DNA of 52,606 nt from Clostridia bacterium. Its GTDB lineage: Bacteria; Bacillota; Clostridia; UBA1381; UBA9506. The position numbers and the translations under genes are program-made. This document shows, one piece after another, positions 36,823 through 44,800 of this stretch (position 1 is its first letter; each line of letters begins with the position of its first letter). The notes beneath the pieces are model-generated. The model made no database searches and was not told the DNA's origin. It worked only from the letters and a program-made list of their open reading frames with translations. The stretch covers positions 1-52,606 of the forward strand of contig JAFQLU010000079.1 of NCBI GenBank assembly GCA_017396465.1, read 5' to 3'.

Positions 36823-36888
36823 TTACGGCACAAAATGTTTCGGAGAATAGCCCGTGTATTTTTTTAAAAGCCTGGATTTCCATACATT
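36823..36888 (-). pseudogene. Possible remnant of an AraC-family regulator C-terminus
   Basis: On the minus strand, about 20 codons before a TAA read SRLLKKYTGYSPKHF, which resembles the end of the second helix-turn-helix of AraC-type regulators (FSRLFKKYTGYSP...). Upstream codons show no further similarity. It lies in a 359-base gap otherwise holding two terminators and the metallophosphoesterase promoter. A chance match is possible. Confidence 0.3.
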
Positions 36889-36935
36889 CATAACTTCAGA
36901 AACAGGGATTACAAAAAAGTCCAAAGCCCAAAAAC

Positions 36936-36970
36936 AGACGGGAAAACACCATGTTTTCCCGTCTTCTTTA
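36936..36970 (+). terminator. Long perfect hairpin terminator
   Basis: A 13-bp perfect stem (AGACGGGAAAACA with its complement, 3-base loop) is followed on the plus strand by TCTTTATT. It sits directly before the next promoter and would block read-through into it. On the minus strand it could serve a transcript coming from the right. Confidence 0.75.
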
Positions 36971-36999
36971 TTGACTTTTTCAAAGGTCTGTGCTATGAT
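36971..36999 (+). promoter_or_regulatory. Promoter of the metallophosphoesterase gene
   Basis: TTGACT (36971-36976) and TATGAT (36994-36999) have a 17-base spacer with TGC just before the -10 (extended -10). It is 62 bases before the start codon. Confidence 0.75.
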
Positions 37000-37061
37000 T
37001 ACAATAAGAGCCTGCCCGAATTTTTTGCAGGCAAAATGCATCCCCGAAAGGAGAATTTCCA

Positions 37062-38300
37062 ATGGCAAAACCGGACCTTCGAATCAGCGTGATTTCCGAT
37101 GTACATGTTACCCATTTCGGTGCAGGAGAAGAGGCATTTGACAGAGCGCTTCAGTTTCACTCGGAGAAGCTGCCGGAAAGCGATTTGTATCTTTTCACCG
37201 GCGACATTATCTATCAGCTGGACAGCTCCGATGAAAGCACCTGCAACAACGTATACGAATCCAACTACGATTTCGTGATGGAAACCGTAAACAAATATAT
37301 TCCCGATATTCCGAAAATCTTCGTTGTGGGAAACCATGAGTTTCCGCAGAATAATACCGACCCCGAGCTGACGAAAAAATCGCTGGAGGTGTGGCAGCGC
37401 AAAACAGGGCAGCCCATCATGGAGCATGTGATTTTAAACGATTATCACTTCATTAAGGCACCCATCCGTTCCTGGGCAATGGAAAGCTCTCACGACCAGG
37501 AAATGTGGCTGAAAAACGAGCTGAAAAACGCCCTTTCCGACGGAGATCGTCCCGTGTTTTTCCTGTCGCACACATCTTTGCACCGCACCATTGGATGCTC
37601 TCCGAAAACGCCCGGATCCTTTTCAGAGGATTTCCGCACATTTTTAACCGAAAACCCCAGAATTATCCACATTTCGGGGCATATGCATAACCATATTTTA
37701 GATGAAAAATGTATTTATCAGGAAGGATTCACCTCCTTAAGCGCACCGGTTTGCGGCGTGGGATACATCTGCATGGGCGGATGTAACTACCTAAATCCCC
37801 CGGTTTTTGATTTTTCGCAAAGCTTGTTTTTAGAGGTTTCCGGCAACATCGTTAAGGTATACCGCGTGGATTTGGTTTCCCAAAAAATCATCGGTTCTCC
37901 ATGGATAATTGACACCAGTGAAACCGCAAAAGGCGTATTCCGTTACGGGAAAGACCGCACCGAGACCGCAAAACGCCCTGCATTTGCGCCGGATGCAGCG
38001 GTTTCTGCCGTGGTAGAGGAGAGCCATGTATTTGCCGATGTGGCGCAGAAATTCAAAACCTTTGATGTTATCGTGGCATACTATAAGATATCCGTCACAA
38101 ACGAAGCAGGCGAAACGGTGATAGACCGCGCAGAGCATACGGATTTTTATAATCTTTCTTTAGGCAAAACCTATGCTGATACCTTCCGCCTGGATTTGGG
38201 CGAATTTGCGCCCGGTGCATATACCTTAAAGGTCTATGCCGCCAATAGCTTTTTTGCCCATGACGGCAATGCCATAGAGTGCGCCTTTACCGTAAAATAA
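37062..38300 (+). CDS. Calcineurin-like metallophosphoesterase
   Basis: A 412-residue protein with no signal peptide. The five metallophosphoesterase motifs are visible in order: SDVHVTHFG, TGDII, VVGNHEF, LSHTSLH and SGHMHNH, supplying the dinuclear metal site. A C-terminal beta-rich region (~260-412) follows the catalytic domain. Substrates in this family vary widely (nucleotides, phosphodiesters, phosphoproteins) and cannot be assigned. ATG 37062 follows AAAGGAG and has its own promoter. The DUF2508-bofA pair follows 61 bases later. Confidence 0.88.
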   Translation: MAKPDLRISVISDVHVTHFGAGEEAFDRALQFHSEKLPESDLYLFTGDIIYQLDSSDESTCNNVYESNYDFVMETVNKYIPDIPKIFVVGNHEFPQNNTDPELTKKSLEVWQRKTGQPIMEHVILNDYHFIKAPIRSWAMESSHDQEMWLKNELKNALSDGDRPVFFLSHTSLHRTIGCSPKTPGSFSEDFRTFLTENPRIIHISGHMHNHILDEKCIYQEGFTSLSAPVCGVGYICMGGCNYLNPPVFDFSQSLFLEVSGNIVKVYRVDLVSQKIIGSPWIIDTSETAKGVFRYGKDRTETAKRPAFAPDAAVSAVVEESHVFADVAQKFKTFDVIVAYYKISVTNEAGETVIDRAEHTDFYNLSLGKTYADTFRLDLGEFAPGAYTLKVYAANSFFAHDGNAIECAFTVK

Positions 38301-38361
38301 CATTTCCAAAACATATTTTTCCTTTTCTTTGCGTACAATAACAGCAAAGGGAGGAATCCAT

Positions 38362-38688
38362 ATGCAACACATTGAAAAAACATCAACCAACGCCGGACAA
38401 GTCTCCGGCAAAAAAATGTATTTTCCGGAGCGGCTGATGCAATTTGCAAAACGCATCCGGGAAGAAACTGCAAAAAAACAAGCGGAGACCGACATGCTTC
38501 TGGCGCTCGATACAATCCGCACCCGTCGGGATACCATTTCAGAGAACCTGAACTTTATCACGGACACCGACTGCGCCGAAATCTGCATGTATCAACTGAA
38601 GGCCGCGGATTTAGACTACAATCGCCACATCCGCATGGCAAAGGAAACCGCTATGAAGGATGCGCGCACACGGGAGGAATCTGTATGA
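38362..38688 (+). CDS. DUF2508 (YaaL-like) protein
   Basis: A 108-residue, mainly helical, charged cytoplasmic protein. The C-terminal half (LLALDTIRTRRDTISENLNF, then AEICMYQLKAADLDYNRHI) resembles DUF2508/YaaL, whose gene sits beside bofA in Bacillus and clostridia. The N-terminal ~35 residues are an extension not typical of YaaL. ATG 38362 follows GGGAGG; its TGA overlaps the bofA ATG by two bases. Function is unknown. Confidence 0.7.
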   Translation: MQHIEKTSTNAGQVSGKKMYFPERLMQFAKRIREETAKKQAETDMLLALDTIRTRRDTISENLNFITDTDCAEICMYQLKAADLDYNRHIRMAKETAMKDARTREESV

Positions 38689-38942
38689 ACACCGTTCTTT
38701 TCGTGATTGCCGCCGTCAGCCTTCTGGTGCTTCTGATGCTGTCTTTCATGCTTCGGTCTGTCAGAAGACTTTGGCTTTTATTTCTCCACTCTGCCGCCGG
38801 CTGGGTGGGACTATACATATGGAACAGCCTCTTTCCGGCGCTTATGCTCGGTATCAACATTGCCTCTGCCACCATTTTGGGCATATTAGGCATTCCGGGG
38901 CTTTTCCTGATGCTTGCGGCAAAGCTTTTATTCAAACTATAA
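38685..38942 (+). CDS. BofA-like pro-sigma-K processing inhibitor family protein
   Basis: An 85-residue integral membrane protein with two or three helices. The C-terminal block GINIASATILGILGIPGLFLML matches the BofA signature, and length is typical. In Bacillus BofA holds the SpoIVFB protease inactive in the forespore outer membrane until pro-sigma-K should be cleaved, so its presence suggests a spore former. ATG 38685 follows GGGAGG and is coupled to the DUF2508 gene. recR, the usual upstream neighbour, is not here; the next genes are carbohydrate-related. Confidence 0.8.
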   Translation: MNTVLFVIAAVSLLVLLMLSFMLRSVRRLWLLFLHSAAGWVGLYIWNSLFPALMLGINIASATILGILGIPGLFLMLAAKLLFKL

Positions 38943-38960
38943 AGAAAGAAGGACAAACAC

Positions 38961-39692
38961 ATGATAAATGTACTTGCAATCGGTAACAGCTTTTCTCAAG
39001 ATGCTACCCGGTATCTGCGCAAGGTTGCGCAGGCGGCAGGCGATGATATCAAGGTAGTAAACCTCTACATCGGCGGCTGTCCCCTTTGGCGGCACTATAA
39101 AAACATCTGTGAAGATGCTCCTGCATACAGCCTGGAAATCGACGGCGAAAGCACCGGATTTTTCGTTTCCATCCGCCAGGCGCTCCTGACCCGGGAATGG
39201 GATTTTGTCACCATGCAGCAGGTGAGCAATCAGTCTCCCGACTACGATACATATCAGCCTTACTTGGATGCCCTTTCCGACTATGTGCTGACCTATTCCC
39301 CAAAGGCAAAGCAGGTGATTCACCAGACCTGGGCATATGAAAACGGCTCGGCGCGTCTTTGTGAGGAATTAGGCTATCAGGCCGATGCAGAAATGTTTGA
39401 AAAGGTACGCCAATCTTACGCGCAGGCGGCAGACGATATCTCTGCAGACCTGATTATTCCCTCGGGCGAAGCAATGCTTCTTGCCGCAAATCAGGGCTTT
39501 TCTATGCACCGTGACACCTTCCATGCCTCCTACGGCATCGGACGGTATCTGCTGGCGGCAACATGGTACGAAGCCTTAACCGGAAAATCCACCATCGGAA
39601 CACCTCTGTTCCCCCTGGATATTTTTGCTGACGAAAATGAGCTTATCACAATGCAGGAAATTGCACACAGCACTGTGGCAAGCTACAAATAA
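38961..39692 (+). CDS. DUF4886 protein, SGNH-hydrolase-like
   Basis: A 243-residue protein that starts with the SGNH-type motif LAIGNSFSQDATRYL (Ser as nucleophile), has VTMQQVSNQS and ends with HASYGIGRYLLAATWYEAL, the pattern of DUF4886. No signal peptide, so it is probably cytoplasmic. Related enzymes are esterases acting on acylated sugars, but this family is not characterised as far as I know. It precedes a GH43 gene by 16 bases and shares a small operon with it, which supports a role in glycan breakdown. Confidence 0.82.
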   Translation: MINVLAIGNSFSQDATRYLRKVAQAAGDDIKVVNLYIGGCPLWRHYKNICEDAPAYSLEIDGESTGFFVSIRQALLTREWDFVTMQQVSNQSPDYDTYQPYLDALSDYVLTYSPKAKQVIHQTWAYENGSARLCEELGYQADAEMFEKVRQSYAQAADDISADLIIPSGEAMLLAANQGFSMHRDTFHASYGIGRYLLAATWYEALTGKSTIGTPLFPLDIFADENELITMQEIAHSTVASYK

Positions 39693-39708
39693 AAAGGAGT
39701 GTATACAT

Positions 39709-40593
39709 ATGAAATTTCAGGACATCCACTTAAGAGACCCCTTTATTATGCCCTACGGCGGCAAATACTACTTATACGGCACAAGAGGCAGAAATGCCTG
39801 GGAAACCTGGGGTTCTTTAGGGTTTGATGTTTATATCAGCGAGGACCTCATAAACTGGTCTGACCCCATTTCTGTTTTTGAGGAATTTCCCGGCTTCTGG
39901 GGCACCATGAACCACTGGGCACCGGAAGTACACGAATACAAAGGCAAATTTTACATGTTTGCCTCATTTAAAAACGAAAATTGTTGCCGTGGCACACAGA
40001 TTTTAATTGCAGATACACCGATGGGACCTTTTGTGCCCCACTCGGACGATGCCATCACGCCTCACGACTGGGAATGCTTAGACGGCACATTTTATATTGC
40101 AAAAGATGGCAAGCCCTATATCGTGTTCTGCCATGAATGGACGCAGATTGGAAACGGCGAAATATGCGCTCTGCAATTAACCGAGGATTTAAAACACGCC
40201 GTGGGCGAACCCCGTCTTTTATTCCGTGCCCATGACCCTGCGTGGAGCATTCTGCCTGATTGGGCAGCAGAAAACAATCTGATTGCCTATGTTACCGACG
40301 GTCCCTTCCTTTATCGCGGCGAAACCGGAAAGCTTTATATGCTCTGGTCCAGCTTTGCGGAAACCGGATATGTGCAGGCGGTTGCTGTTTCCGATAACGA
40401 TGATATCGACGGAAACTGGAGCCATGAGCATCCCCTTCTGATGGAAAAAGACGGCGGACATGGCATGCTCTTTACGGATTACAGCGGTCAGCTCCATTTA
40501 ACTTTACATGCTCCCAACAAACGTCCCATGGAACGCCCTGTTTTATATGACATAACGGAAGAAAATGGTGTGCTGAAACGGATAAAGGCGTAA
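39709..40593 (+). CDS. Glycoside hydrolase family 43-like protein
   Basis: A 294-residue five-bladed beta-propeller enzyme. The first blade has the GH43 signature LRDPFIMPYGGKYYLYGT with the general-base Asp; WAPEVHEYKGKFYMF and LDGTFYIAKDGKPYIVFCHEW follow, and WSILPDW lies later. Length and lack of signal peptide suggest an intracellular enzyme on arabino- or xylo-oligosaccharides, although the specificity is unknown. ATG 39709 follows AAAAGGAG; the frame continues upstream into DUF4886 and that part is ignored. Confidence 0.85.
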   Translation: MKFQDIHLRDPFIMPYGGKYYLYGTRGRNAWETWGSLGFDVYISEDLINWSDPISVFEEFPGFWGTMNHWAPEVHEYKGKFYMFASFKNENCCRGTQILIADTPMGPFVPHSDDAITPHDWECLDGTFYIAKDGKPYIVFCHEWTQIGNGEICALQLTEDLKHAVGEPRLLFRAHDPAWSILPDWAAENNLIAYVTDGPFLYRGETGKLYMLWSSFAETGYVQAVAVSDNDDIDGNWSHEHPLLMEKDGGHGMLFTDYSGQLHLTLHAPNKRPMERPVLYDITEENGVLKRIKA

Positions 40594-40595
40594 CT

Positions 40596-40934
40596 ATGAA
40601 CAATGTAGAATTTAACCACTATCATAACCTGAAATTATGCGACAGCCATTGGCATCTTTCCATGCCCCATGCGCTACAGGATACGGTTCGTACCTTTCGG
40701 GAAATGATGGCATATTTTGTGCTGGATCGCGTGGGCCTCATGACCTTGGTCAACACATCCAACCGCTATGACCCTGCCGCAAATCTGAAGGCATTTTATA
40801 TAAAGGATGTACTGAATCACGAAAAAGCGGACAGCGTGTTTGCATACGGTTGCCTGAATCAGACTTATGACGCACGGGATACAGAAGAGGGGTTTTTGAC
40901 ACAAGTCAAAACGCTCTGCACCATATCCGAATAA
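40596..40934 (+). pseudogene. Truncated amidohydrolase (metal-dependent hydrolase) gene
   Basis: Only 112 codons remain of what is normally a ~270-300-residue TIM-barrel hydrolase. The metal-binding start CDSHWHLSMP (D-x-H-x-H) and a FAYGCLN strand are present, and the end EEGFLTQVKTLC matches the start of the next helix, after which the frame reads ISE and stops. No continuation is visible in the other frames; a terminator follows within 30 bases. The later metal ligands are missing, so activity is not expected. It starts 2 bases after the GH43 stop. Confidence 0.7.
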
Positions 40935-40964
40935 GCTCTGCTTTTTGACGATATAATAAAACAC

Positions 40965-40998
40965 ATACCGGCAGGTATCTTTGCCTGCCGGTATTTTC
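40965..40998 (+). terminator. Terminator between the amidohydrolase remnant and DMT gene
   Basis: ATACCGGCAGG and CCTGCCGGTAT form a perfect 11-bp stem with an 8-base loop, followed by TTTTCAC. The short U-run may allow read-through into the DMT gene, whose start lies 17 bases on. Confidence 0.75.
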
Positions 40999-41014
40999 AC
41001 CAAGGAGAATGACG

Positions 41015-41440
41015 ATGCTTCATATGCTTATGCCCATTATATTGGTTGTGTTTTCCAATGTATTTTATAATCTATCCACCAAATACACCCCCTCCGGTGC
41101 GAACCCATTTTTGTCGCTGACGGTAACCTATGTCACCGCCGCGGTGCTGTCTTTTCTTATCTTTCTCACCTCGGGAAAGGGGATGCAGCTTCCCGCCGAG
41201 GTTTCCAAGCTGAACTGGACAGCGCTCATTCTGGGCATTTCCATTGTGGGGCTGGAGCTCGGCTATATCTACATATACCGGGTAGGCTGGAAAATGGGGA
41301 TCGGCTCTTTGGTGGCAAACATTGCTCTCGCCTGTATTTTGCTTCTAATTGGCGCTTTATTCTTAAAAGAATCCATATCCATCCGTCAGCTCATCGGCGT
41401 TTTTGTGTGCATGGCAGGGCTTATTTTAGTTACAAAGTAA
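41015..41440 (+). CDS. Small DMT/EamA-type transporter
   Basis: A 141-residue membrane protein with about four to five helices, half the size of usual EamA transporters, so it should act as a dimer. The C-terminal stretch GSLVANIALACILLLIGAL, then FLKESISIRQLIGVFVCMAG, is the typical EamA repeat end. ATG 41015 is 7 bases after AAGGAG; ATG 41009 lies too close to it. No promoter is evident, so expression may come through the leaky terminator upstream. The substrate is unknown. Confidence 0.8.
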   Translation: MLHMLMPIILVVFSNVFYNLSTKYTPSGANPFLSLTVTYVTAAVLSFLIFLTSGKGMQLPAEVSKLNWTALILGISIVGLELGYIYIYRVGWKMGIGSLVANIALACILLLIGALFLKESISIRQLIGVFVCMAGLILVTK

Positions 41441-41450
41441 CGCACCGTAC

Positions 41451-41473
41451 GGTGTGATGCACCACTTTTTTAT
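41451..41473 (+). terminator. Weak terminator after DMT gene
   Basis: GGTG and CACC form a short stem around TGATG, followed by AC and six T. A perfect 12-bp palindrome CACCGTACGGTG at 41443-41454 overlaps it and could form an alternative fold. Confidence 0.4.
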
Positions 41474-41487
41474 TGTCATATGTAAAG

Positions 41488-41527
41488 AAAAAAATAGCGC
41501 TATTGTTGCAAATGCAACAACAGCGCT
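41488..41527 (-). terminator. Terminator of the nrdD-nrdG-dut operon, containing the Crp-type palindrome
   Basis: On the minus strand AGCGCTGTTGTTGCA pairs with TGCAACAATAGCGCT (15 bp, one G/T) around TT, followed by A and seven T. The stem includes GTTGCATTTGCAAC (41505-41518), the same 14-mer found upstream of nrdD. Confidence 0.88.
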
Positions 41528-41538
41528 TTCTTGTATTT

Positions 41539-41985
41539 TTATTTTGTTCCTGTGGAGCCGAAGCCACCTTCGCCTCTGACGGTATCTGTCAGGCTTTCTG
41601 TTTCGGTGTAATTTGCAAACACGTAAGGTGCAATGACCATCTGTGCAATACGCTCGCCATGTTCAATGGTTTGTGCTTCCTGCGAGTGATTATGAAGCGC
41701 CACCATGATTTCGCCGCGGTAGTCGCTGTCAATCACGCCTACGCAGTTTGCAGGTGCCAGGCCTCTTTTGGATGCCAGACCGCTTCTTGCGTATACCAGG
41801 CCAACCAAGCCTTCCGGAATTTCCATTGCGATTCCGGTGTGCATCAGAAGCGTTTTCCCCGGTTCAATGGTAACAGGCTCATCTAAAACAGCTCTTAAAT
41901 CTGCGCCTGCGGCAAACTGTGTGCCATAGGTGGGCGCAACTGCGCGGGAATCTAATTTTATGAATCGTACCGTTTTCTGCTCCAT
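41539..41985 (-). CDS. dut: dUTP diphosphatase (dUTPase)
   Basis: Dut (148 aa) hydrolyses dUTP to dUMP, keeping uracil out of DNA and feeding dTMP synthesis. The five motifs of trimeric dUTPases are intact: AGADLRA, ARSGLASKRGL, GVIDSDYRGEI, GERIAQMVI and the C-terminal RGEGGFGSTGTK. Its start overlaps the nrdG stop region (1-base gap), giving a nucleotide-supply operon with the ribonucleotide reductase. Confidence 0.96.
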   Translation of the reverse strand: MEQKTVRFIKLDSRAVAPTYGTQFAAGADLRAVLDEPVTIEPGKTLLMHTGIAMEIPEGLVGLVYARSGLASKRGLAPANCVGVIDSDYRGEIMVALHNHSQEAQTIEHGERIAQMVIAPYVFANYTETESLTDTVRGEGGFGSTGTK

Positions 41986-41986
41986 C

Positions 41987-42532
41987 TTATTTTTCCTTCC
42001 ACTTCTCGTAGTATTCCTCGGCAGGAATAATCTGTCCCCGCTTTAAGGTTTCCTTCAGGTCGATAATCCGCTGATTGGTACTGCCACGGAAGCGAAGATT
42101 CAAATCCTTTTGTTCTGCCACGAACTCGCCGTCAACCAAAATATCGATATAAGAAAGCATTTCGTCGGTAACCTCGCATCTTGCGCGGCTGTCTTTTAAA
42201 AGCTCTCTGTCTAACAGATATCCTGTGTAGCACCAGATGGTTTTTTCCGGATAGGTTTCCTTGATTTTTTTAAGAAGCGGCACCAAAGCCAGCTGGTTTA
42301 CCGGCTCAAAGGGTTCGCCGCCCAGCAGGGAAAAGCCCTTGATAAAGCTGGGGGAAAGCGCTTCTATAATCTTTTTTTCCTGCTCACAGGTAAAAGGCTC
42401 ACCGGCATTAAAGTCCCACGTTTCGGGGTTGAAGCACTCCTTACAGTGATGGGTGCATCCGCTGACATACAGCGACACTCTTACGCCGATTCCGTTTGCC
42501 ACATCGTGCGTTTTAATTGCGGAAAAGTTCAT
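41987..42532 (-). CDS. nrdG: Anaerobic ribonucleoside-triphosphate reductase activating protein
   Basis: NrdG (181 aa) is the radical SAM enzyme that puts the glycyl radical on NrdD. The cluster motif CTHHCKECFN (CxxxCxxC) is near residue 27-34, followed by the SAM-binding LLGGEPFEP. It lies 24 bases downstream of nrdD. ATG 42532 has only a weak ribosome site (GGAACG), which suggests lower expression than nrdD. Confidence 0.95.
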   Translation of the reverse strand: MNFSAIKTHDVANGIGVRVSLYVSGCTHHCKECFNPETWDFNAGEPFTCEQEKKIIEALSPSFIKGFSLLGGEPFEPVNQLALVPLLKKIKETYPEKTIWCYTGYLLDRELLKDSRARCEVTDEMLSYIDILVDGEFVAEQKDLNLRFRGSTNQRIIDLKETLKRGQIIPAEEYYEKWKEK

Positions 42533-42556
42533 GGTTATCGTTCCTTTATCGTAGAA

Positions 42557-44683
42557 TTACAGATGCAATACTCTTGCTTTGATTTCCTTGGTTTTGCCCA
42601 CATTCCAGAAGTTTTCGCCTAAGTAACCGCAGGTTCTTCTGGTTACGTTCATTTTTGCATGGTCTTTGTTATGACACTGGGGGCATTCCCACTCGTTTTC
42701 GTCATTGATTTCGATTTCGCCGTCGAAACCGCAAACATGGCAGTAGTCACTCTTGGTGTTGAATTCGGCATACTGGATATTGTCATAGATGAATCGGACA
42801 ACATCTTCAATTGCATCGGGATTGTGACGCATGTTGGGGATTTCAACATAGGAAATCGCACCACCGGAGGAAATCTTCTGGAACTGGCTTTCGAACTCGA
42901 ATTTTGTGAAAGCGTCGATGTCCTCACGAACGTCTACATGGTAGGAGTTGGTGTAGTAACCCTTATCGGTTACGTCTTCCACGCTACCGAATTTCAGCTT
43001 ATCAATTTTTGCGAATTTATAGCACAGAGATTCTGCAGGTGTACCGTAAAGCGCAAAACCGATACCGGTTTCTTTTCTCCATTTATCGGTAGCCGCACGC
43101 AGATGGTTCATAACTCTCAGTGCAAATTCCTGGCCCTCCGGCGTTGTGTGAGATACGCCACGCATTACCTTGGTCACCTCGTAAAGACCGATGTAACCCA
43201 AAGAAATGGAGGAATAACCGTCAAACAGATAGTCGTCAATCACTTCACCCTTATCCAGTCTTGCGATTGCGCCATACTGCCAATGCACGGGGCTGACATC
43301 AGACTTGGTACCTAACAGTGCACGGTGGCGGCACATGAGCGCTTCAAAGCACAGCTCCAGTCTTTCGTCGAACAGCTGCCAGAAGCGGTCTTCGTCGCCC
43401 TTTGCAGCAAGACCGATCTGGGGCAGGTTGAGGCTGACTACGCCCTGGTTGAAGCGGCCTTCGAATTTATAGTTTCCGTTTTCATCCTTCCAGGGAGACA
43501 AAAAGCTTCTGCAACCCATGGGACTGAATACGTTACCTTCATAGTTTTCACGCATTTTTTTAGCGGAAATATAGTCGGGATACATTCTCTTGATGGAGCA
43601 CTGAACTGCCAGCTTGGTGATATAGTCATATTCGCCGCCCTGCAGACTGTTATGCTCGTCTAAAACGTATACCAGCTTGGGGAATGCAGGTGTTACATAA
43701 ACGCCTGCTTCGTTTTTGATACCTTCTAAACGCTGACGGAGAATTTCTTCCACAATCATTGCGTTTTCTTTTAAGTATTCATCTTCTTTATCCAGATTTA
43801 AGAACAAGGTAACAAAGGGAGACTGACCGTTGGTGGTCATTAAGGTGTTAATCTGATACTGAATGGTCTGCACACCGGAGCGGAGCTCGTCTTTTGTGCG
43901 GCCCATAGCCAGTTTTTCCACCATTTCTTCCGATAATTCCTCACCGGCAACTTTGCGGATGCTCTCTTTGAATTTTTCGTTGCTCTTTCTTAAGTATTTG
44001 CCCAGATGACGGATGTCCACAGACTGTCCACCGTACTGGCTGCTGGCAACTGCCGCGATAATCTGGGTTACGATAGTGCAGGCAACCTGGAAGCTCTTGG
44101 GTGTTTCAATCAGCTTACCGTTCATAACGGTGCCGTTATCCAGCATATTTCCGATATCAATCAGACAGCAGTTGAAAATCGGCTGTACGAAATAGTCTGC
44201 ATCGTGGAAATGCAGAACGCCGTCTTCATGTGCCTTGGAGATTTTTTCGGGAAGCAGGATTCGCTTTGTTAAATCCTTGGAAACCTCACCGGCAATCAGG
44301 TCACGCTGTGTGGATGCCGCAACTGCGTTTTTGTTGGAGTTTTCTTCCATAACATCTTTATTGGAGTTTTTAATCAGGCTCAGGATAGACTCGTCCGTTG
44401 TGTTCGCTTTTCTTACCAAAGCGCGGGAGTAACGGTAAATAATATAGGTCTTACCCAGCTCGAAATGATTCATCTGCATCAGCTTCTGCTCGATGATATC
44501 CTGAATATCCTCAACAAGCATACGCTTGCATTTTTTCGCTTCAATAAAGGCCAGAATAGACTCGATTTCTTCGTCGGTTGCACGCTCCTGCTCTTCCACC
44601 TCAGCATTTGCCTTGCGGATTGCCACTTCAATCTTCGCTCTGTCGAAATCGACGGTTCTTCCGTCCCTTTTTATTACCAACAT
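42557..44683 (-). CDS. nrdD: Anaerobic (class III) ribonucleoside-triphosphate reductase
   Basis: NrdD (708 aa) reduces ribonucleotides to deoxyribonucleotides without oxygen. It has an N-terminal ATP-cone (VIKRDGRTVDFDRAKIE, ~1-90), the glycyl-radical enzyme barrel, a zinc site of two CxxC pairs (CHVCGFDG and CPQCHNK), and the radical glycine in RRTCGYLGENFW near the C-terminus. ATG 44683 follows GAGGAGTG. Oxygen sensitivity of this enzyme fits an anaerobe. A sigma-A promoter and a Crp/Fnr-type palindrome lie directly upstream, shared with a divergent Crp-family gene. Confidence 0.97.
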   Translation of the reverse strand: MLVIKRDGRTVDFDRAKIEVAIRKANAEVEEQERATDEEIESILAFIEAKKCKRMLVEDIQDIIEQKLMQMNHFELGKTYIIYRYSRALVRKANTTDESILSLIKNSNKDVMEENSNKNAVAASTQRDLIAGEVSKDLTKRILLPEKISKAHEDGVLHFHDADYFVQPIFNCCLIDIGNMLDNGTVMNGKLIETPKSFQVACTIVTQIIAAVASSQYGGQSVDIRHLGKYLRKSNEKFKESIRKVAGEELSEEMVEKLAMGRTKDELRSGVQTIQYQINTLMTTNGQSPFVTLFLNLDKEDEYLKENAMIVEEILRQRLEGIKNEAGVYVTPAFPKLVYVLDEHNSLQGGEYDYITKLAVQCSIKRMYPDYISAKKMRENYEGNVFSPMGCRSFLSPWKDENGNYKFEGRFNQGVVSLNLPQIGLAAKGDEDRFWQLFDERLELCFEALMCRHRALLGTKSDVSPVHWQYGAIARLDKGEVIDDYLFDGYSSISLGYIGLYEVTKVMRGVSHTTPEGQEFALRVMNHLRAATDKWRKETGIGFALYGTPAESLCYKFAKIDKLKFGSVEDVTDKGYYTNSYHVDVREDIDAFTKFEFESQFQKISSGGAISYVEIPNMRHNPDAIEDVVRFIYDNIQYAEFNTKSDYCHVCGFDGEIEINDENEWECPQCHNKDHAKMNVTRRTCGYLGENFWNVGKTKEIKARVLHL

Positions 44684-44741
44684 TTTACATTACACTCCTC
44701 TTTTTTTCTATCGTTGTTACATTGTGTCGAAAGTATTTACC

Positions 44742-44770
44742 ATTATACAATAAAAAAATTGAAAAAACAA
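44742..44770 (-). promoter_or_regulatory. Promoter of the nrdD operon
   Basis: On the minus strand, TTGTTT (44770-44765) and TATAAT (44747-44742) have a 17-base spacer. The predicted start is about 44735. The -35 box directly abuts the 14-bp palindrome. Confidence 0.8.
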
Positions 44771-44784
44771 GTTGCATTTGCAAC
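44771..44784. promoter_or_regulatory. Palindromic operator, probably for the Crp/Fnr-family regulator
   Basis: GTTGCATTTGCAAC is a perfect inverted repeat (GTTGCA, TT, TGCAAC). Its centre is about -42 from the predicted nrdD start, where Crp/Fnr class II activators bind, and it covers the -35 (TTGCAT, 44772-44777) of the divergent regulator promoter, a position for self-repression. Binding by the neighbouring protein is inferred. Confidence 0.65.
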
Positions 44785-44800
44785 ACTTTTGTGGTATAAT
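44772..44800 (+). promoter_or_regulatory. Promoter of the Crp/Fnr-family gene
   Basis: TTGCAT (44772-44777) and TATAAT (44795-44800) have a 17-base spacer, with TGG before the -10 (extended -10). The predicted start is about 44807. Confidence 0.75.

Noticed and set aside
41443-41454. CACCGTACGGTG palindrome as an operator
   Set aside because: It lies downstream of convergent genes with no promoter nearby; it is better explained as part of a terminator fold.
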